NCBI GenBank assembly: GCA_012514595.1
Contig: JAAYZZ010000166.1
Location: 1 to 10,731, forward strand
Origin: Elusimicrobiota bacterium
GTDB taxonomy: Bacteria > Omnitrophota > Gorgyraeia > Zapsychrales > Fredricksoniimonadaceae
Length of the DNA: 10,731 nucleotides
Direction of reading: 5' to 3'
Shown here: piece after piece, positions 6,774-10,731 of the stretch
How positions within the stretch are numbered: position 1 is the stretch's first letter
Layout of the letters: every line of letters begins with the position of its first letter
Program-made: the position numbers and the translations under genes
Notes under the pieces: generated by a model
Database searches by the model: none
Told to the model about the DNA's origin: nothing
What the model saw: only the letters and a program-made list of their open reading frames with translations

Positions 6774-9223
6774 CAGACAAAGATCAGCTTATCCCCGTCG
6801 GGACGGACCGCGACTGGGCTCCCCTCCCGGAAAGTCCCGGCGATGATGGCCTCCGAAAGCGGGTCCTCCAGATATCGCTGGATCGTCCGCTTCAGGGGGC
6901 GGGCCCCGAACACCGGATCAAAACCCTTCTCGATCAGGAAGTCCACAGCCTCGGACGACATTTCGAGGGTAATGTTCTTTTCTGCCAGACGCTTCCTGAC
7001 CGCGGCGATCTCCAGATCGATGATCTTATAGAGATCCTCCTTGGAGAGAGACTGAAAGACGATCGTATCGTCGATACGGTTGAGGAACTCGGGCTTAAAG
7101 ACCTTTTTGATCTCGCCCATGAGCCGGTCCCGCATCTGGTTATAGGTCTCCTCCTCCTTGCGGGAGGCAAAACCCAGACTGCCCTGCTTGCGCAGCATGT
7201 CAACTCCCAGATTCGAGGTCATGAGGATCACGGTGTTGCGGAAATCGACGGTCCGACCCAGAGAATCGGTAAGCCGGCCCTCCTCAAGCACCTGCAGCAG
7301 GATATTAAACACATCCGCATGCGCCTTTTCGATCTCATCGAGAAGAACGACGGAATAGGGACGACGACGCACCTTCTCGGTCAGCTGTCCGCCTTCTTCG
7401 TAGCCCACATATCCGGGAGGGGCCCCCACCAGACGCGAGACATTGTACTTGTCCATATACTCGGACATGTCGATCTGGATGAGCGCGGTCTCGTCGTTGA
7501 ACATGAAATCCGAAAGGGCGCGGGCCAAGAGCGTCTTTCCGACGCCCGTCGGACCCAGAAAAATAAAGGAACCAATGGGCCGGCGCGGGTTCTTGATCCC
7601 GGCACGCGAACGGCGGACCGCACGCGCGATCGCAGAGATCGCCTCCTCCTGACCGACCACCACCTTCGCGAGATGTTCCTCCATCTTCAAAAGCCGCTCG
7701 GTCTCCTTCTCCTCGAGACGGACAAGAGGCACGCCGGTCCACTGCGAAACCACGCGCGCGATATCATCGAGTGTGATCACAAGGCTGGTGTTGTCACGAC
7801 TCGCCATCCACTCCCCCCGGCGTTTCTCGAGGGCCTCCCGCACTTCACGCTCCTTGTCACGGAACTGGGCCGCCTTCTCGAAATCCTGCTGTTTGATGAA
7901 GGCCTCTTTCTCCTTGCGGATGTTCTCGATCTCGCCCTCCATCTTCTTGATGTCCTCGGGGGTCACCATCGCCTTGAGACGCGCGCTCGCTCCCGCCTCA
8001 TCGATGATATCCACCGCCTTATCCGGAAGGAAGCGGGCGGAGATATAACGGTCGGACAGTTTGGCCGCGGCCTCCAGCGCCTCATCCGAATACTTGACGC
8101 GGTGATGCGCCTCGTACTTGTCGCGCAGGCCCTTGAGGATCAGGACCGTCTGCTCCACGCTCGGCGGATTGACCTGGATCGTCTGGAACCGGCGCTCCAG
8201 GGCCGCGTCCTTCTCGATGTTCTTGCGGTACTCATCGAGGGTGGTGGCGCCGATGCACTGGATCTCGCCGCGGGCGAGTGCGGGCTTGAGGATATTGGCC
8301 GCATCGATCGCTCCTTCCGCGGCCCCGGCCCCGACCAGCGTATGAAGCTCGTCGATAAAAAGGATGATCTTTCCGTTACGCTTGAGCTCCTCCATGACGG
8401 CCTTGATGCGTTCCTCGAACTGACCGCGGTACTTGGTTCCCGCGACCATCATGGCGAGATCCAAGACGACGATCGTCTTTTCACGCAGGACTTCAGGGAC
8501 ATCCCCCGAGACGATCATCTGGGCCAGCCCCTCGACAATGGCGGTCTTCCCGATGCCCGCCTCTCCCAGAAGGACCGGGTTGTTCTTCGTCCGGCGGGAC
8601 AGGACCTGGATGACCCGCTCGATCTCCGACTGTCGGCCGATCACAGGGTCCAGTTTTCCGTCCTTGGCCATCTTGTTGAGATTGCGGCCGTAGGCATCGA
8701 TCGCCGGGGTCTTGCTCTGGGACCCACCGGCCGGCGCCCCGCCCCGGGGCGGCGGCTCGCCAGGCTGCTGGCCGTAACCCGGGATCCCGGACCCTAGGAT
8801 CTCCATCACCTCGTTGCGGAGCTTCCCGAGATCCAGCCCGAGATTCAGAAGAACGCGATACGCCATGCCCTCGCCTTCCTTGACGAGGCCCAACAGAAGA
8901 TGCTCGGTCCCGATGTAATTGTGCCCGAGCGCGCGTGCCTCCTCGGCGGAGAGTTCCAGCGCTTTTTTGGAGCGCGGCGTAAAAGGGATATCTCCCACGA
9001 CCTGGGTCTGGGGTCCGGGCTGGACCAGCTTCTCGACCTCGATCCGGATGGACTCTAGGTCCACGCCCAGTTTCTGAAGGACCGCCGAAGCGACCCCCTC
9101 TCCCTCGCGGATCAACCCCAACAGAAGATGCTCGGTTCCGATATAATCGTGATTAAAACGGCGAGCCTCCTCCTTGGCATAAACGATGACCTTACGCGCC
9201 CTCTCGGTGAAACGATTGAACAT
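6773..9223 (-). CDS. clpC: ATP-dependent Clp protease ATPase subunit ClpC
   Basis: ClpC is a double-ring AAA+ unfoldase that feeds proteins, including arginine-phosphorylated ones in Firmicutes, to ClpP. The 816-residue length is normal. Order: two Clp N-terminal repeats (about 1-75 and 76-150, each with YIGTEHLLLGL), which in Bacillus bind phosphoarginine; a Gly/Pro-rich linker (about 150-170); AAA1 with Walker A GEAGIGKT (220-227), Walker B ILFIDE (287-292) and arginines 344-345; a short middle domain with a UVR motif around 441-468; and AAA2 with Walker A GPTGVGKT (557-564) and Walker B VVLLDE (625-630). LGF at 683-685 is the expected ClpP-docking tripeptide. The short middle domain rules out ClpB. 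It follows mcsB by 21 bases with an AAGGAGG site. No clpP lies in the window. Confidence 0.97.
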   Translation of the reverse strand: MFNRFTERARKVIVYAKEEARRFNHDYIGTEHLLLGLIREGEGVASAVLQKLGVDLESIRIEVEKLVQPGPQTQVVGDIPFTPRSKKALELSAEEARALGHNYIGTEHLLLGLVKEGEGMAYRVLLNLGLDLGKLRNEVMEILGSGIPGYGQQPGEPPPRGGAPAGGSQSKTPAIDAYGRNLNKMAKDGKLDPVIGRQSEIERVIQVLSRRTKNNPVLLGEAGIGKTAIVEGLAQMIVSGDVPEVLREKTIVVLDLAMMVAGTKYRGQFEERIKAVMEELKRNGKIILFIDELHTLVGAGAAEGAIDAANILKPALARGEIQCIGATTLDEYRKNIEKDAALERRFQTIQVNPPSVEQTVLILKGLRDKYEAHHRVKYSDEALEAAAKLSDRYISARFLPDKAVDIIDEAGASARLKAMVTPEDIKKMEGEIENIRKEKEAFIKQQDFEKAAQFRDKEREVREALEKRRGEWMASRDNTSLVITLDDIARVVSQWTGVPLVRLEEKETERLLKMEEHLAKVVVGQEEAISAIARAVRRSRAGIKNPRRPIGSFIFLGPTGVGKTLLARALSDFMFNDETALIQIDMSEYMDKYNVSRLVGAPPGYVGYEEGGQLTEKVRRRPYSVVLLDEIEKAHADVFNILLQVLEEGRLTDSLGRTVDFRNTVILMTSNLGVDMLRKQGSLGFASRKEEETYNQMRDRLMGEIKKVFKPEFLNRIDDTIVFQSLSKEDLYKIIDLEIAAVRKRLAEKNITLEMSSEAVDFLIEKGFDPVFGARPLKRTIQRYLEDPLSEAIIAGTFREGSPVAVRPDGDKLIFV
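8891..8923 (-). repeat. Internal clpC repeat, copy 2 (Clp N-terminal repeat)
   Basis: This 33-base stretch matches 9119-9151 with only three differences. It encodes the HNYIGTEHLLL segment of the second Clp N-terminal repeat. The DNA identity is higher than expected for an ancient domain duplication and reflects strong protein constraint plus shared codon choice, or local gene conversion. Confidence 0.6.
9119..9151 (-). repeat. Internal clpC repeat, copy 1 (Clp N-terminal repeat)
   Basis: Partner of the 33-base repeat at 8891-8923, here encoding HDYIGTEHLLL of the first Clp N-terminal repeat. Confidence 0.6.
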
Positions 9224-9228
9224 GCTCT

Positions 9229-9235
9229 CCTCCTT
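9229..9235 (-). promoter_or_regulatory. Ribosome binding site of clpC
   Basis: AAGGAGG on the minus strand sits 5 bases before the clpC ATG in the 21-base gap after mcsB. It is among the strongest ribosome sites in the window, consistent with higher ClpC synthesis than its operon partners. Confidence 0.8.
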
Positions 9236-9244
9236 GAACAGAAA

Positions 9245-10309
9245 TTATGTCTCTCTCGACGAGCGCAAAAGATCACGGATGACCTGCGCCCGCTTGGTAT
9301 CCCGCTCCATCGCCGTCAGTTTCTTTCCGCTGATCCGCTGCAGATGCGCCGGCTGGATCATGATAAAAAGCTGATTGATGACCCGATAGTCCATGCCCGA
9401 AAGGATCCCCACATCCACCCCCAGACGGACCATGGACAGAAGATCGATGGTCTCCTGGCTCGAGATGATCCTCGCATTCTCGAGGATCCCCATGGCCCGG
9501 CAGATCTTGTCCTCGAGCGCGGAGCGGTTCTGCACCAAGAGCGCCTGCCGCGCCTGCTCCTCCTGCTCGATGATCTGACGGATAAGACCGTTGATGTTCT
9601 GGATGATGTCCAGTTCCGAATGCCCCAAAGAGACCTGATTCGAGATCTGATAGAAATTGCCGGTCGCCTGCGTACCCTCGCCATAGAAGCCGCGCGCCGC
9701 AAAGCTGAGCTTGGCAATGGCGCTCAGGATCTTGTCCATCTGCTTGGTCATCACCAGCGCCGGCAGATGAAGCATGACCGATCCCCGCATCGCGGTCCCG
9801 GTGTTCGTCGGACAGGCCGTGAGATACCCCCACTCGGGGACGAACGCATACGGAAGCTTCGCGGCCAGGGCATTGTCGATCGCGTCAATGGCCTGCCAGG
9901 TCCCGTCGAGATTGAACCCCGACTGCATGACCTGGATCCGCAGGTGGTCCTCCTCGTTGATCATGACCGAGAGAGCCTCCTCAGGGGACACCACAAGCCC
10001 CTTGCCCTGGGGATTGGCCGCATGCTCATGGCTCATCAAATGCCGCTCGACGAGGAACTGCCGGTCGATCGTGTCCAGGTCCTGCAAACGAAAAAGGGTC
10101 GATCCCTTGAAGAGATCAATCCCGGGAAGGACCTGCTTCATCAGGTCCAGAATGGCCTCGAGGTCCTGCTTCTGGGCCCGATTGGTGAAGGGGAATCCCG
10201 TCAGGTTCCTGGCCAAACGGACACGCGAAGAGAGCACGATATGGGCGTGAGGTCCGGCCCCCTTCAGCCATTCTCCGGTGTGATGCAAGAAATCCTTTGG
10301 CTCCATCAT
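9245..10309 (-). CDS. mcsB: Protein arginine kinase McsB
   Basis: McsB phosphorylates arginines on proteins; in Bacillus these marks direct substrates to ClpCP. The 354-residue protein has the phosphagen-kinase fold. SSRVRLARN (27-35) contributes nucleotide-binding arginines, NEEDHLRIQ (118-126) holds the acidic catalytic residues, CPTNTGTAMRGS (166-177) holds the conserved active-site Cys and nucleotide loop, and RGFYGEGTQATGNFYQISN (206-224) is the flexible loop. RDTKRA (336-341) matches the RDxxRA phosphoarginine-sensing motif that is specific to McsB and absent from metabolic arginine or creatine kinases. The start is ambiguous by one codon: the ATG at 10309 overlaps the mcsA stop as ATGA, and the next ATG at 10306 is better spaced from a GGGGG site. 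It is coupled to mcsA, its activator. Confidence 0.97.
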   Translation of the reverse strand: MMEPKDFLHHTGEWLKGAGPHAHIVLSSRVRLARNLTGFPFTNRAQKQDLEAILDLMKQVLPGIDLFKGSTLFRLQDLDTIDRQFLVERHLMSHEHAANPQGKGLVVSPEEALSVMINEEDHLRIQVMQSGFNLDGTWQAIDAIDNALAAKLPYAFVPEWGYLTACPTNTGTAMRGSVMLHLPALVMTKQMDKILSAIAKLSFAARGFYGEGTQATGNFYQISNQVSLGHSELDIIQNINGLIRQIIEQEEQARQALLVQNRSALEDKICRAMGILENARIISSQETIDLLSMVRLGVDVGILSGMDYRVINQLFIMIQPAHLQRISGKKLTAMERDTKRAQVIRDLLRSSRET

Positions 10310-10731
10310 TCCCCCTGCTCGATCTTGCGGATCTTATCCCGCAGGACAGCCGCCTGTTCAAAATCCTCCTCCATGATCGCCTTCTGCAGACGCAGTCTCA
10401 AATGATCGAGGGCCTCCTCCCCCGGATCCGTGACCGCTCCCGAAGATGGAACCTCGTCGATGACAAGGGGACTCACATGCTCCGGGTGCTTCCCCAGATG
10501 ACTGTTGGAGCCGTGGATCTTCTTGAGAAGCGTCCTCAACTGGGAATGGAACGCGACATAACACTGCGCGCAGCCGAATCGGCCGAGCTTGCGGAATTCG
10601 TCATACGTAAGACCGCAGGTCGGACACTTCAGCTCTTCCTTCGCGGTCGCAGGGATCTGCTTGCCGAAGTCCGTGAGCCCCGCCAGAAGGTCCGCGAGCC
10701 CGAACTGCTGCTCCATATGCTGGCTCTGGGC
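10306..10731 (-). CDS. mcsA: McsA, zinc-binding activator of protein arginine kinase, 5' end outside window
   Basis: McsA is the zinc-finger partner that activates McsB and links it to ClpC. The frame is open to the window edge, so the visible 141 residues lack the N-terminus. Family members carry another pair of CxxC motifs upstream, so the first internal Met (base 10716) is probably not the true start. Counting from that Met, CPTC (31-34) and CAQC (49-52) form one zinc site. HGSNSHLGKHP (68-78) is a conserved McsA segment, and residues about 102-136 are a UVR motif (IMEEDFEQAAVLRDKI) like the one in the ClpC middle domain. It overlaps mcsB by up to four bases. In Firmicutes ctsR, the repressor of this operon, would lie just upstream; that region is outside the window. 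Confidence 0.94.
   Translation of the reverse strand, partial: AQSQHMEQQFGLADLLAGLTDFGKQIPATAKEELKCPTCGLTYDEFRKLGRFGCAQCYVAFHSQLRTLLKKIHGSNSHLGKHPEHVSPLVIDEVPSSGAVTDPGEEALDHLRLRLQKAIMEEDFEQAAVLRDKIRKIEQGE

Noticed and set aside
6707..8797. A 696-codon open frame on the plus strand opposite clpC
   Set aside because: It is antisense to well-supported clpC codons, has low-complexity Asp/Arg/His/Leu-rich composition and no recognisable domain; such shadows arise from the codon bias of GC-rich genes.
9128..10405. A 425-codon open frame on the plus strand opposite mcsB and the ends of clpC and mcsA
   Set aside because: It spans three real minus-strand genes and has no ribosome site or family signature; it is a codon-bias shadow.

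Overview
The window is a single run of ten co-oriented genes, all on the minus strand, with no RNA gene, insertion sequence, CRISPR array or phage gene visible. In transcription order (high to low coordinate) they are: mcsA (5' end beyond the window), mcsB, clpC, an unnamed exported protein, an mlaE-like permease, an mlaF-like ATPase, an mlaD-like MCE protein, radA, a yacL-like PIN/TRAM membrane protein, ispD and ispF (3' end beyond the window). Coding density is extreme. Most junctions are overlaps (ATGA, GTGA, TGATG) or gaps of 3-21 bases. The only larger gap is 81 bases, before radA, and it holds a small nested inverted repeat.

The backbone mcsA-mcsB-clpC-radA-yacL-ispD-ispF is in the same order as in Bacillus and other Firmicutes, where ctsR lies upstream and disA sits between radA and yacL. 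Two things differ here. A four-gene block resembling a Mla/MCE phospholipid transporter (exported AsmA/TamB-like protein, permease, ATPase, MCE protein) is inserted between clpC and radA, and disA is absent. MCE transporters and an exported AsmA-like protein suggest a cell with an outer membrane. Together with the high GC content and the McsAB-ClpC core, this points to an uncultured diderm lineage. Omnitrophota (OP3) is my best guess from memory of similar gene orders, but this is inference and not shown by the sequence.

Functionally the region joins four jobs. The first is protein quality control by arginine phosphorylation (McsA/McsB) and ClpC unfolding for ClpP. The second is envelope lipid transport (MlaEFD-like plus the exported protein). 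The third is recombination and DNA repair (RadA), with a membrane-anchored PIN/TRAM protein. The fourth is the non-mevalonate isoprenoid pathway (IspD, IspF). Co-transcription is inferred from spacing. No convincing promoter or terminator is visible inside the window, so the main promoter probably lies upstream of mcsA.
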